From: Streptomyces sp. NBC_01210
GTDB taxonomy: Bacteria; Actinomycetota; Actinomycetes; Streptomycetales; Streptomycetaceae
Reading direction: 5' to 3'
Length of the DNA stretch: 64,000 bases
NCBI RefSeq assembly: GCF_036010325.1
Contig: NZ_CP108549.1
Span: forward strand, 62,001 to 126,000
A program made the position numbers and the translations under genes. Each line of letters opens with the position of its first letter. Position 1 is the first letter of the stretch. This document shows, piece after piece, positions 1 through 9,025 of the stretch. The notes beneath the pieces are model-generated. The model was not told the origin of the DNA. It did not search any database and saw only the letters and a list, made by a program, of their open reading frames with translations.

Positions 1-552
1 GTCGTCGCTGAGGTCCTCATAGCCGGGCTCGGTGATCTGGAAACGGAACGCTGCTGCCTCGACCTGGAGCCGCTGACCCGACTCGCCGGTGTCAAAGCCG
101 GACGGGGTGAAGCGCAGCAGCTTCGGCTGTGACAGCAGCCCGGCCGTATCGGCCGGCACCCAGCCATGAGCGGCACCGAACCGCAGGAACTCCCCCACCA
201 CCGTCATGATCGCATTCGCGGTCCCCCGCGACCGGTACCGGACGGGACCAGGCCGCAGCCGGCCGGCACGAGGCGGAACAGACGTCTCGATCAGCCACTG
301 CTGCAGGTCGGCCAACCCCAGAAACCCGGGAGCCTTCCAATCCAGCCGCCGCATCCTGCAGTAGCTCAAGTACAGAGCGACCCGCCCGGCATAGACACGC
401 TCAGTATTCGGCGAACACCCCCGCGCCCGCAACGAAGCCAGGAACGCCACCGCCTCGCTCTGCAGATCAAACGAACCGGCGTCGACCACCACCCACCGCA
501 CCACACCAGTCACCCGAGAAACAGCACGCTCCGCCACAAAATCGGAATCCAC
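1..552 (-). CDS. tyrosine-type site-specific recombinase, N-terminal part (cut by window edge)
   Basis: An open frame runs from a GTG at 552 to the left edge of the window, about 184 codons, with no stop. The conceptual protein has a SAM-like core-binding domain: a segment like SEAVAFLASLRARGCSPNT, then RVYAGRVALYLSYC, then an RGTANAIMTVVGEFLRF stretch. This is the usual N-terminal half of a phage or ICE integrase that carries out strand exchange between att sites. The catalytic R..HxxR..Y part would lie outside the window. The start is uncertain; an internal GTG at 534 is also possible. It is divergent from the large defence gene at 724. An integrase at the edge of an accessory block suggests an island boundary, but I see no att repeat here. 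Confidence 0.75.
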   Translation of the reverse strand, partial: MDSDFVAERAVSRVTGVVRWVVVDAGSFDLQSEAVAFLASLRARGCSPNTERVYAGRVALYLSYCRMRRLDWKAPGFLGLADLQQWLIETSVPPRAGRLRPGPVRYRSRGTANAIMTVVGEFLRFGAAHGWVPADTAGLLSQPKLLRFTPSGFDTGESGQRLQVEAAAFRFQITEPGYEDLSDD

Positions 553-723
553 GTGACAAACACAACCACCGCCCGCAGAACGGCGTACGGCACACGCTCA
601 CAGGCCATCCCTGCAGGCGACAATCCAAACAAACATCCCTCATCACCTACTTTTCCCCGAGATAATGGATGTGCCTGAGTTGAATTAAGCGCCTGCAGGT
701 AGGCGTGAGCGAGGAGAGCCGCG

Positions 724-3700
724 GTGAGTGAGGCAGCACGGGCAGACGCCGGGGGCAGCGCCGGGGCGGGCGGCTTCGACTACCAGCACCGCGTGGCCGC
801 CTGGCTGGCTGTCACCGCTGTAGCGGCCTCCGCCTCCCCCGGCGTCCAGGGGCTGTGGACCGGAACTGTGGAACGGATTGCCTGCGAAACCGGCGAACCC
901 GTCGACGACTGCCGAGTGCACACCTCCGATCGCCGGACACTAGCGATCCAAGCTAAGCGGTCAATCACGCTGTCTCAGTCAAAGGAGAGCGAACTTGGCA
1001 AGACCGTCGCGCAGTTCGTTGAGCAGCACCTCATGCCAGGCCATGAGCAAGACCGGCTGATCCTCGTCACCTCCCGTGACGCCTCAAAACCGGTGAGGAA
1101 CGACCTCGCGCAAGTTCTTGATCGCCTCCGTAACGCTCCTGCCGAGCAGGACGGGGCGTCGCTCGTCTTCAACAGCGACCAGACTGACGCCTACGACAAG
1201 TTCGTCACTCACGCGATCCGGCAGTGGGCGAAGCAGCGCGGCGGCACGCCCTCAGCCGCAGAACTGAGGACGTTCCTCGCCCGCTGCCACGTATGGGTCC
1301 TGGACGTCGGGCAGGGCGGTCTGGAAGAACGAGAGGCCCTCCAGACACTGCGCACGTCCGTGATCACTGATCCCGGCCAAGCGGACGCGGCATGGCACGT
1401 ACTGCTCAGCGCCTGTGCACAGCTGGCCATCAACCATTCCGGCACCGACATGAGACAGCTGCAGCAGGCGCTGTCATCGGCCAGCATCGCGCTGGCCACC
1501 ATCCGAGACTTCACCTCGGATGTCCAGTGCCTGACCAGAACCACGCAGGACACCCTCGATCAGTTGGGCCATGGCCTCACTACCGTCCCCACGCCGCAGG
1601 GGCCTGTGGCCATTGCACGCACGGTCACAGGCATCGGAGCGACGTCCCGGGAGGGCTCGGTCCTCGTGGCTGGCGAGCCGGGTGCGGGAAAGACCGTGGT
1701 GATGCACGAGTTGGCCCGGGAGGCCATCGCAGCAGGTCGGCCCGTACTTTTCTTGTCCGTAGCCGGCGTGGATGCCCGGAGTCCTGGCATGCTCCAAGCG
1801 GAACTCGACCTGCAGCACCCGCTCGTCGACGTTCTCGAGCAGTGGCAGCCCGGCAGCACCGGCCTCCTGGCGATCGACGCCCTGGATGCCGCACGCGTCG
1901 ATGCCTCCACCGAGCTGTGGCGGTCAATCATCGCGGATGTCAACCGCAGGCTGCCGAACTGGCAGGTGGTCGCCTCCATCCGCACCTGGGATCTACAACA
2001 CTCCCCCCAGCTGCGCTCCCTCTTTCCAGACGGGCCGGTACAGATGGGTGATCTGACGGACGAAGAGGTCGCCCAGGTCACCAACGTCTTCCCCTCCTTG
2101 CGTGACCTTCTGAGCCAGGCTTCCGACCAGCAGCGACAGCTGATGCGCAACCCGTTCAACCTGCGCCTGGCTGCCGAACTCCTGCTGGATGGCGCAGCAG
2201 CAGCACAGCTACGCACCGTCGACAGCAGATTGGACCTGCTGGAGCGCTACTGGGAGGCGCGCGTCACCCGGGGAACCGAGGGCATCGCGAAAACGGCCCT
2301 CCTCGGCCGCCTGTGTGCAGCAGCGGTACAGGAGAGACGACTGGCCGTCCCCGCCCAGAAGATCTTGGAGGGCGACACCGCAGCATCAGACGTCCTGCGG
2401 GCCCTCCTTTCCAGCTCGGTCCTCACGCAAGCTCCGACGGTCATGGGTCCGACGGCCAACGGTCCCCTGCAATTCGCGCACCACGTGCTGTTCGACTACG
2501 CCGTCGCCGTCACCTACCTCTCCCAGACTCCAGACGGGCTGCAGGAGCGGCTGGACGCCGATCCCGACCTGTTGCTCTTCGCCCGCCCCAGCATCGACAT
2601 GTACTTCCGGACGGCCTGGGCGCGAGACCCCGGCGTGTTCTGCGCGCTGGCTCTGGCCTTGATGACGCTGCCCTCGCCCGGGATGGCAGCCACCGCACTC
2701 GCAGACGTCGTCACAGACGACTGCGATCAGACAGCAGACCTGGAGCCATTGCTCTCACCGGATCCACGCACCGAAGAGGGAGCGAACCGGGTACTCGCAG
2801 CAATCGCCATCGCTGTCTCACTCAAGCTGAAGGAAAGCAGCGTTCAGCACCCTGGTGTCTGGGCCGAGGTTGCTGAACGCCTCTCCCGGAGACCTGGCGC
2901 ATCCCTCCCGGCGCTGGGTGTTCTGGTGACCGACCTGACATCCCATCGGGCGGTGCTAGACGAACAGCAGCTGCGACTCTGCGGACTGGCAGCGCGGCGC
3001 CTGCTCGAACACCTGTGGACCCAGCCTCCAACCCCCGCATCCCGGCTGGCCATCACCGCAGTCATCCAAACCGCAGCAAGCGACCTGGCCTCGACCGAGA
3101 CGCTGCTCAGACGCGCTGCGGAGTCGCCCCAACTCGAAGAGCGCGGGTTCAACGATCTCGACTCGATTACCAGCGAGGTTTCGGAGCTGATGGATCTCCT
3201 GCCGAACCTCGCAGAAGACCTTTACGTGGCTGTGCTAAGCCACACCGAGACGTCCTCGGCCAGCACACAGCTGGGCAGCGGCTCCGTGCTCACGTTCGTG
3301 TCTAATCGCCGGCAGGACTTCGACTCAGCTAAGTACCCCCTAGTCGAACACTTCCCTGCCATTCTGCGGTCCCACCTCCCTCGTGCCCTGGCGGTTCTCA
3401 CCCGCCTGGCAGTCGCTGGCCGGGACCTACCCGAGCATTCGGCTGGCCTGGGAAACCGCATTTTCGTGATCATTGAGGACGGCTCACGCCGACGGGATTT
3501 CGCCTCCCCCTACGCGGGCAGTGACCCGACGGACCTGCTCGGCGCGTTTCAGGACTTCGCCGTCACGGCCACTGAGACGCAGGCCCAGGCACTTTGCGAG
3601 GCGCTCACGTCGTCTCCGCGAGCAGCTGTTGTGTGGCGACGCACCCTGCGTGCGGCGGCCGCCAACCCTGCTCTGGCAGCCTTCATGGTCAGTGAGCCGG

Positions 3701-5415
3701 CCGACGTCGTGACGCAGCTACTCATCCCGGACCTGGTCGGACCTGCGTGCGAGCTGATCAGCGCAGTGCACCCCACACTCGAACCTGCCGAAGCTGCCCG
3801 CCTGGAGTCCGCGATCATCTCGATCCGGCCAGCCGCTTCTCACCACGAGCAGGGTGGGTTGGAGCAGCGCCGTTACCGAAGGCTCGTCAGCGCGCTCTCC
3901 GCAGAGCACCTCACCAGCCCATCTCTGACAGCAGACAGGACTGCACCGGATCCGGCGTTTGACGCTGACCCTATGGCCTGGAGTGGTGAGGAGCGCGCCG
4001 AAACCGCGGAGGAAGACCCGGCGGACGCCGAGCTGCGCCAGCTGACTGCGGCCCTCAGCAGTTTCGCGAGTACCTATCTCAACGGCACCGCCTCTTCAGA
4101 CGACATCGCATCCGCCGAGCACACGGCGACCAGGCTAGAAGCGGCCCTGCCGCAAACACAGTCCGTGGATCTGCGCACGCAGGCAGAGGACGCCCTCGCT
4201 GATGCTGCTGAGATCTGGACCCGTAGCGCGCAGACTCCGTCGGCAATCCTGAGCCACGCGCGCACCCTCCTTCTTTCGGCGTCAAGAAGCCCTCGACCCG
4301 AACCCACTCCGGAAAACGCCACGTTCAACCTGGCGATTCCCCAGGGCCCGCGAACCGAAGCGGCCCGTGGTCTTGGTCAACTGGCCGGCATTCCAGCGCA
4401 GTACAACCCCGAGGTGACCCACGCATTGCTCGCGCTGACAGCGGATCCCGTGGGGGCCATCCGGCACACCGTGTCTCTGATCGCCCCTTCCGTGGCCGTC
4501 AGCGACACCGGAACGGCGTGGGAAATCCTCGAGCACCTCGCGGAGCACGACATCGACGACGCTGTGCTCGCTGCCACGGTCACCACGGCCTGCTTCCGTA
4601 TGAACGACGCTCAACGCGGCGCTTCGATCCTCGCCACAGTCATGGGGCGCGCGGCCCCGCGCCCGGGCCGCGACACCGCCGCTTCCGCTTGCGCAACCGC
4701 CGCCGGGCTCCTGTGGATCCACCACGCGACGCCCGGAACGGACACCGCCCTCACCAGCATGATCACTCGCTGGTCGGACGGCAGTACCTGGTCCGGTTGT
4801 CTCCACGAGCTGCGCGTCTCCGGAGCGCTCACCCACGGCAACGACACTGTCCGGCGACGCGCGCTCAGGCTGATGCAGCAGCTCGCCGAACCAGCCCTGG
4901 ACCGAACCCGTCATGCTCTGATCCAGTATCGAACCCTGACCGACGCCGAGCGTGAGCAATTCAAGAACACCGCCTGGCTCCTCGACCACATCGCCTCACA
5001 GCTCTACTACGCAAGCGGCGGCGTCCCCAACAGCACACCCCCCACCACGCAAGAAGCCAGACTCGTCGACGAGGCACAGCCACTGATCAAGCTGCTCTCG
5101 GCGACCCCAATCGCGCGCACCGCCCACCACCTCGTCAGACTGTGTGAGCGCATGATCGACCAGCGCCCGCAGGAGACGCTCCTCACCGTCCGCGACATCA
5201 TCACCCAGGTCGGTGCCCAAAGCGGCTACACCGCAGACCCCCTCGGCGTAGGAACCTGCGTCACCTTCGTGGAACGCATCCTCGCCGACCACCGCAGCCT
5301 CCTCCGCAGCCCGGACAACCTCACCGCCCTACGGCAGATCTGCGACGCCTTCATTGACGCCGGATGGCCCCAAGCCCACAAACTCGTCTTCGGCATCGAA
5401 CAGATCTTCCGGTAA
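724..5415 (+). CDS. Cap4/DUF4297-like nuclease fused to a STAND-type NTPase with long helical C-terminus (Avs-like defence protein)
   Basis: The 1563-aa protein has three parts. Residues 1-200 resemble a Cap4/DUF4297 PD-(D/E)xK nuclease: GGFDYQ at 16-21, E55, D61-D62, and the QAK motif at 76-78. Next comes a P-loop NTPase, with GEPGAGKT at about 317-324 and a Walker-B-like LLAIDALDA near 380-388, followed by a winged-helix-like region. The remaining ~900 residues are leucine/alanine-rich and look like helical repeats. Avs/STAND proteins use this layout to sense phage proteins with the repeats, oligomerise through the NTPase and activate an N-terminal nuclease. That function is inferred from architecture. 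The GTG or ATG start at 724 follows a GAGGAG-like ribosome site. A helicase fragment starts 16 bp downstream. Confidence 0.72.
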   Translation: MSEAARADAGGSAGAGGFDYQHRVAAWLAVTAVAASASPGVQGLWTGTVERIACETGEPVDDCRVHTSDRRTLAIQAKRSITLSQSKESELGKTVAQFVEQHLMPGHEQDRLILVTSRDASKPVRNDLAQVLDRLRNAPAEQDGASLVFNSDQTDAYDKFVTHAIRQWAKQRGGTPSAAELRTFLARCHVWVLDVGQGGLEEREALQTLRTSVITDPGQADAAWHVLLSACAQLAINHSGTDMRQLQQALSSASIALATIRDFTSDVQCLTRTTQDTLDQLGHGLTTVPTPQGPVAIARTVTGIGATSREGSVLVAGEPGAGKTVVMHELAREAIAAGRPVLFLSVAGVDARSPGMLQAELDLQHPLVDVLEQWQPGSTGLLAIDALDAARVDASTELWRSIIADVNRRLPNWQVVASIRTWDLQHSPQLRSLFPDGPVQMGDLTDEEVAQVTNVFPSLRDLLSQASDQQRQLMRNPFNLRLAAELLLDGAAAAQLRTVDSRLDLLERYWEARVTRGTEGIAKTALLGRLCAAAVQERRLAVPAQKILEGDTAASDVLRALLSSSVLTQAPTVMGPTANGPLQFAHHVLFDYAVAVTYLSQTPDGLQERLDADPDLLLFARPSIDMYFRTAWARDPGVFCALALALMTLPSPGMAATALADVVTDDCDQTADLEPLLSPDPRTEEGANRVLAAIAIAVSLKLKESSVQHPGVWAEVAERLSRRPGASLPALGVLVTDLTSHRAVLDEQQLRLCGLAARRLLEHLWTQPPTPASRLAITAVIQTAASDLASTETLLRRAAESPQLEERGFNDLDSITSEVSELMDLLPNLAEDLYVAVLSHTETSSASTQLGSGSVLTFVSNRRQDFDSAKYPLVEHFPAILRSHLPRALAVLTRLAVAGRDLPEHSAGLGNRIFVIIEDGSRRRDFASPYAGSDPTDLLGAFQDFAVTATETQAQALCEALTSSPRAAVVWRRTLRAAAANPALAAFMVSEPADVVTQLLIPDLVGPACELISAVHPTLEPAEAARLESAIISIRPAASHHEQGGLEQRRYRRLVSALSAEHLTSPSLTADRTAPDPAFDADPMAWSGEERAETAEEDPADAELRQLTAALSSFASTYLNGTASSDDIASAEHTATRLEAALPQTQSVDLRTQAEDALADAAEIWTRSAQTPSAILSHARTLLLSASRSPRPEPTPENATFNLAIPQGPRTEAARGLGQLAGIPAQYNPEVTHALLALTADPVGAIRHTVSLIAPSVAVSDTGTAWEILEHLAEHDIDDAVLAATVTTACFRMNDAQRGASILATVMGRAAPRPGRDTAASACATAAGLLWIHHATPGTDTALTSMITRWSDGSTWSGCLHELRVSGALTHGNDTVRRRALRLMQQLAEPALDRTRHALIQYRTLTDAEREQFKNTAWLLDHIASQLYYASGGVPNSTPPTTQEARLVDEAQPLIKLLSATPIARTAHHLVRLCERMIDQRPQETLLTVRDIITQVGAQSGYTADPLGVGTCVTFVERILADHRSLLRSPDNLTALRQICDAFIDAGWPQAHKLVFGIEQIFR

Positions 5416-5430
5416 CTGCTCCACACCCTC

Positions 5431-6687
5431 ATGACGGCCGCCCCTGAACCACGCCAAACATGCCCATTACTTCACCAGCACCAGATAAAAGGCCTACGCT
5501 CGCACGATGAACGACTCGTCGAACAACTCGCCTCCCGCGCCCTCAGCAGCGGGAAGCGCAAGGTCCACGTCCGGCGCGATGAAGAAGGGCGGATCGTCGG
5601 AACCGGCGGCGAGGTGGGCGCGGACGAGGAGCAGGACGACACCAACCGTGCGGTCGAGTCCGCCCTGCTCCACTTCTCCTCTCCCCGGGACGCAGCCACG
5701 ATCGCCGCGTTCCTGCGCACCCGGGTCTACCGGCCGGAGTCACTGGTGTGGCTCGAGGGCTACCAAGCCCTCCTCCACTGGCGGAAGAAGCACCACATCA
5801 CCGGCCTCTACGCCGTCCCCTACGACACCGAGGTTGAAGTAGGAGTGACGAAAGATTTTCCGCTTGGACGATGGGTCCACCAACAGCGGAAAGCACTGCG
5901 GACAGGGGAGCTGGAGGAACGGCGCAAGACCCTGCTGGACGCGCCGGAGGCCGGGATGGTGTGGGAACCGGGCGAAGAAGCCTGGGAGAACAAGCTCGCC
6001 GCTCTCCGGTCCTACCAGCGGGCCACCGGGCACCTCGCCCCCCGACAGGACGCCGTCTGGGGCGAGGGCGAGGCGACGGTGCCCATCGGTCAACACACGG
6101 CCAATCTGCGCAGGAAGGGCGGCCTCGGGAAGAACGCGGAACGTGCGGCGGAACGCACGCAGCAACTGGCCGCGATCGACCCCGACTGGAACTGCCCCTG
6201 GCCGCTCGACTGGCAGCGCCACTACCGCGTCCTCGCCGACCTCGTCGACGCCGACGGCAGCCTCCCCGACATCGCACCCGGGGTACTGATGGACGGCGAC
6301 GACATCGGACGGTGGCTGGAGCGGCAGACCCAGCCAGGCACTTGGGCACAGCTGTCCACCGAACAGCAGGAACGGCTGTCCCAGCTGGGCGTACAGCCGC
6401 TTGAGGCGCCCTCTCCCGCCCCGACGGCCACGCGTACGACGAAGAGCCCCAGCAAGGCGGAACGGGCGTTCCAGCGGGGCCTGGCGGCCCTCGCACAGTG
6501 GGTCGAGAGGGAAGGCACCCACCGGCCCGTACCACGCAGCCACGCTGAAGAGATCACGGTCGACGGCGAGACCGAGCCGGTAGTCGTCAAGCTGGGCGTA
6601 TGGACATCGAACACCCGCGCGAGGCGGGACAAACTCACCCAGGAACAGCTGGACGCCCTGCGGGAACTGGGCATCGAATGGGCGTAA
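5431..6687 (+). pseudogene. C-terminal fragment of a Streptomyces telomere-region helicase (helicase-associated repeats)
   Basis: The 418-codon frame matches only the C-terminal part of the large HA-repeat helicases found near Streptomyces chromosome ends. From about residue 27 (DERLVEQLASRAL) it contains the family's linker, then SPRDAATIAAFLRTRVYRP, LVWLEGYQALLHWRKKH and several helicase-associated modules with W.CPW..DWQRHY and PLGRWVHQQR motifs. The Walker A and B motors of the N-terminal half are absent, so it cannot be an active helicase. The first ~26 residues look unrelated, and no ribosome site precedes 5431. I read this as a 5'-truncated gene fused to the sequence after the nuclease gene. 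It might still be translated. Confidence 0.7.
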
Positions 6688-6702
6688 TCGATTGCGTCAG
6701 GA

Positions 6703-7743
6703 CTACCTCATGGCCACCATGGCGCACAAAGGTCGGCATGTCCGGTCGAGGGTCTCTGCCCCATAACCGGTGCCAAGCTCGATGCGGCACCGGGGTGCCT
6801 TCGGATCGATGGGCGTGCAGGCTACGGACAGCTGCGGTCTGCGTCGCAGGCTTCGGCCGGCAGGAAGGTCCGTGTCCTGTGGAAGGGCGATGACCGCTGC
6901 TTCAGCATTCCTGATGACTGCCGCGCGCAGTCGGTCGACCTCCCTACGGGCCAAAATGCGATGGACGACCTTTCGCGGCTGCAGGTTCTGGCTAAGCACG
7001 AGCAGGCGGGAAGGACTGAGGGGCCACCACAGGTATTGGCTCGTCAGCGTCGAAGGAGAGCGGCCGGAGGCGTCGGTCGACAGGATGACTGGCTGGTCGC
7101 TGGTGATCAACCGCGCTTGGGGGTCGTCCCACAGCTCAAGTTGTCGGGTGGAGTGCTCGTCGGCTGCCCCGTACGCGCTGTGGAAGAGACTAGCTACGAA
7201 TCCCGTCGTCGTCAGGGTCGGAGTTTCCTGCAGCGCGCGCTTTCTCATCCAGGTGTCCTGCGCCTCCATCAGGCGCTTGCGCTGCGGTGTGCGGTTGCGC
7301 TGGAAGGCGAGGACCACGGCGAGCGACATGAAGTCATCGAAGTCCATGTCGTCGTCCGGCTCCCATCCGCGCAGCAGGCGCAAAAGCCTTGCGGCCTCGT
7401 CATCGATGACGGAGAGCATCGCTTCAGCCTGATTGTGCGGCGCGCCAAGAGGGTCTGTAACGCGGTAGAAGTTTTCCCGAACGCAGGTGTCCCGGAGGCC
7501 CCGGAGGCGGTCAAAGCCGTTGATCGTGTCCAAGACCCGTACTCGCTTGCCATCGGGGCTCCATGCCTTCATGTAGGCCTGGGGAACGTAGTGGTGCCTG
7601 CGCGAGACACAGTCGCGTCGTGCCGCTGCCGCCGCCACGTTCGCCATGTACTCCTGAACGCGCGGGTTCACTGCCTGGCCGCCGCCCGACACCGGGACCT
7701 GGCCCCACGGATTGGCTACCCGGCTGACCAGCTTCCACTCCAT
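6703..7743 (-). CDS. DUF4238 domain protein
   Basis: The 346-aa protein has the N-terminal RRHHYVPQAYMKAW signature of DUF4238 at about residues 47-60. The family's later features also fit: an acidic helical middle, and a segment with LITSDQPVIL and WWPLSPSRLLVLS near residues 215-255. The family has no firmly established biochemical role, but it is common in accessory regions and often sits beside defence genes, as here. The ATG at 7743 follows a GGAGGGAGGGGAG purine run. An internal ATG at 7647, after AGGAG, is the alternative start. The gene converges on the helicase fragment that ends at 6687. Confidence 0.72.
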   Translation of the reverse strand: MEWKLVSRVANPWGQVPVSGGGQAVNPRVQEYMANVAAAAARRDCVSRRHHYVPQAYMKAWSPDGKRVRVLDTINGFDRLRGLRDTCVRENFYRVTDPLGAPHNQAEAMLSVIDDEAARLLRLLRGWEPDDDMDFDDFMSLAVVLAFQRNRTPQRKRLMEAQDTWMRKRALQETPTLTTTGFVASLFHSAYGAADEHSTRQLELWDDPQARLITSDQPVILSTDASGRSPSTLTSQYLWWPLSPSRLLVLSQNLQPRKVVHRILARREVDRLRAAVIRNAEAAVIALPQDTDLPAGRSLRRRPQLSVACTPIDPKAPRCRIELGTGYGAETLDRTCRPLCAMVAMR

Positions 7744-7943
7744 GCCGCTCCCCCTCCCTCCCGCTCGGTGGCCCCGCTACAGCGGTGTACGCGGTAGGCA
7801 CCGTCCGGTGCGGGTATTGACGGCCCGATTCTCTCAATGCCCATCTGCCGACCGCCCCGAATTATTACGACCGCGTGGTAACGGCTGACTAGCCCCTCCG
7901 GGCCAGAGCTGCGTAACGGGTCCCAGCTCACCGATGCCGCTTT

Positions 7944-8474
7944 CTAGACTGGGGCGTTCCGTGGACGTCCAACCCAGGCTTGGTGGTGAGACGCGACGCG
8001 CAGCCCCTCGCGCAGGCGTCCACGCAGGACGCCGACACGTGTTCTGCCCTCCAGGACCTGAAGGCCGCTATTCGACGGGGCTAGGAGCCGTCTGTCGATC
8101 AGGATCGGTGGACGCATCCACGTCCCGCGCTCTTCCCAATGGTGTCCGACCTCCGCGGGGCGGACTTTTACCCAGTGCACCGGGTTCTCGACCAAATACT
8201 CGATACAGTCGGCCTCGGACGCGCCGGTCGGCATGTCGTTGAAGTCCGCGGTCGGGATCGTGTCAAGGCGCCACGTGATCCCCTCTAGAGCGATGTCTCC
8301 GTAGTCCCGCGCGAAATCGGTGTTGGCACCGTGGTCGTAGAGGAACTGCTCGAGGACGTCGTCTGGCCAACGGAGCGGTGTCAGCGCAGGGTCGGCGCGG
8401 AAGTCGCCAAAGGTGAAGCTGAGGTCGCCGTCTCTACGACGTGCCATCAACGGGCTGAGGTCAGATAGCTTCAT
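7944..8474 (-). CDS. hypothetical protein with ParB-like C-terminal motif
   Basis: I do not recognise this 176-aa protein as a named family. The N-terminal half is acidic and aromatic (FTFGDFRADPALTPLRWPDD). The C-terminal half contains PPILIDRRLL followed by LQVLEGRTRVGVLRGRL. The second segment resembles the short motif that ParB/Srx-like folds use for nucleotide binding, but the match is weak. The gene stands alone between the DUF4238 gene and the small membrane protein, on the same strand. Confidence 0.5.
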   Translation of the reverse strand: MKLSDLSPLMARRRDGDLSFTFGDFRADPALTPLRWPDDVLEQFLYDHGANTDFARDYGDIALEGITWRLDTIPTADFNDMPTGASEADCIEYLVENPVHWVKVRPAEVGHHWEERGTWMRPPILIDRRLLAPSNSGLQVLEGRTRVGVLRGRLREGLRVASHHQAWVGRPRNAPV

Positions 8475-8643
8475 GCCTCCGGTCTACGGCAGATCCCCGG
8501 CAGTGTTCCCCCTGCTCCGGCTCAACCGATGCTGAGGCACGTAACGGTGGGGTGGCGGGGTCGTCGGTCGTGTGCCTCCATAAAGCCGGGCGCCCCGGCG
8601 ACAACCCCTGCCTGAGCCGGTCAGACGTCCCAGAGCGCAGAGG

Positions 8644-8670
8644 GACCCCGGGCCGCAGATGCCCGGGGTC
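8644..8670. terminator. intrinsic-type hairpin terminator
   Basis: A perfect 10-bp inverted repeat, GACCCCGGGC and GCCCGGGGTC, is separated by a 7-nt loop. It lies 18 bp past the stop of the minus-strand small gene at 8689. Like many Streptomyces terminators it lacks a long U-tract. Confidence 0.7.
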
Positions 8671-8688
8671 TCGTATCTCAGACCGCCG

Positions 8689-8832
8689 TCAGCGGTTACT
8701 CAGCCACCAGGTAAACGCGGCGAACAAGGTGGTGCCAGCCGCCGTTGCCGCTCCACGCACCAGGGCGAACAGCGCACTGCGTGCGAGCCGCTGAAGGGTC
8801 TTGTCGGTCGTCCAGGTTCGCTTCGAGGTCAC
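8689..8832 (-). CDS. small putative membrane protein, 47 aa
   Basis: A GTG at 8832 is preceded, 6 nt away, by an AAGGAG ribosome site. It opens a 47-codon frame that ends at a TGA beside a strong hairpin terminator. The protein has a basic, hydrophilic start (TSKRTWTTDKTLQR) and one hydrophobic helix (LFALVRGAATAAGTTLFAAF) ending WWLSNR. That fits a single-pass membrane peptide. Good translation signals plus a dedicated terminator make it more credible than most short frames. No function can be assigned. Confidence 0.55.
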   Translation of the reverse strand: MTSKRTWTTDKTLQRLARSALFALVRGAATAAGTTLFAAFTWWLSNR

Positions 8833-9025
8833 CGTGTTCTCCTTCGTGCGCCACCCCTGCAGGAGCGGAGTTCGTAGTTGATGGGAGACCTTCTCCTGTG
8901 ACCAAGCCACCCTGGACGAGGCTCTGTTGAAATCCGATGTCTTCGGACGGCCCCCTCTGTAGTCGTACGTGGTGGCATGATTCTCGGACGGATTCGGATG
9001 GTTTTGGACGACGGGGGGCACGGGG

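Noticed and set aside
4282-4989. 235-codon antisense frame inside the large nuclease-NTPase gene
   Set aside because: Low-complexity GC-rich shadow of the real gene with no domain signal.
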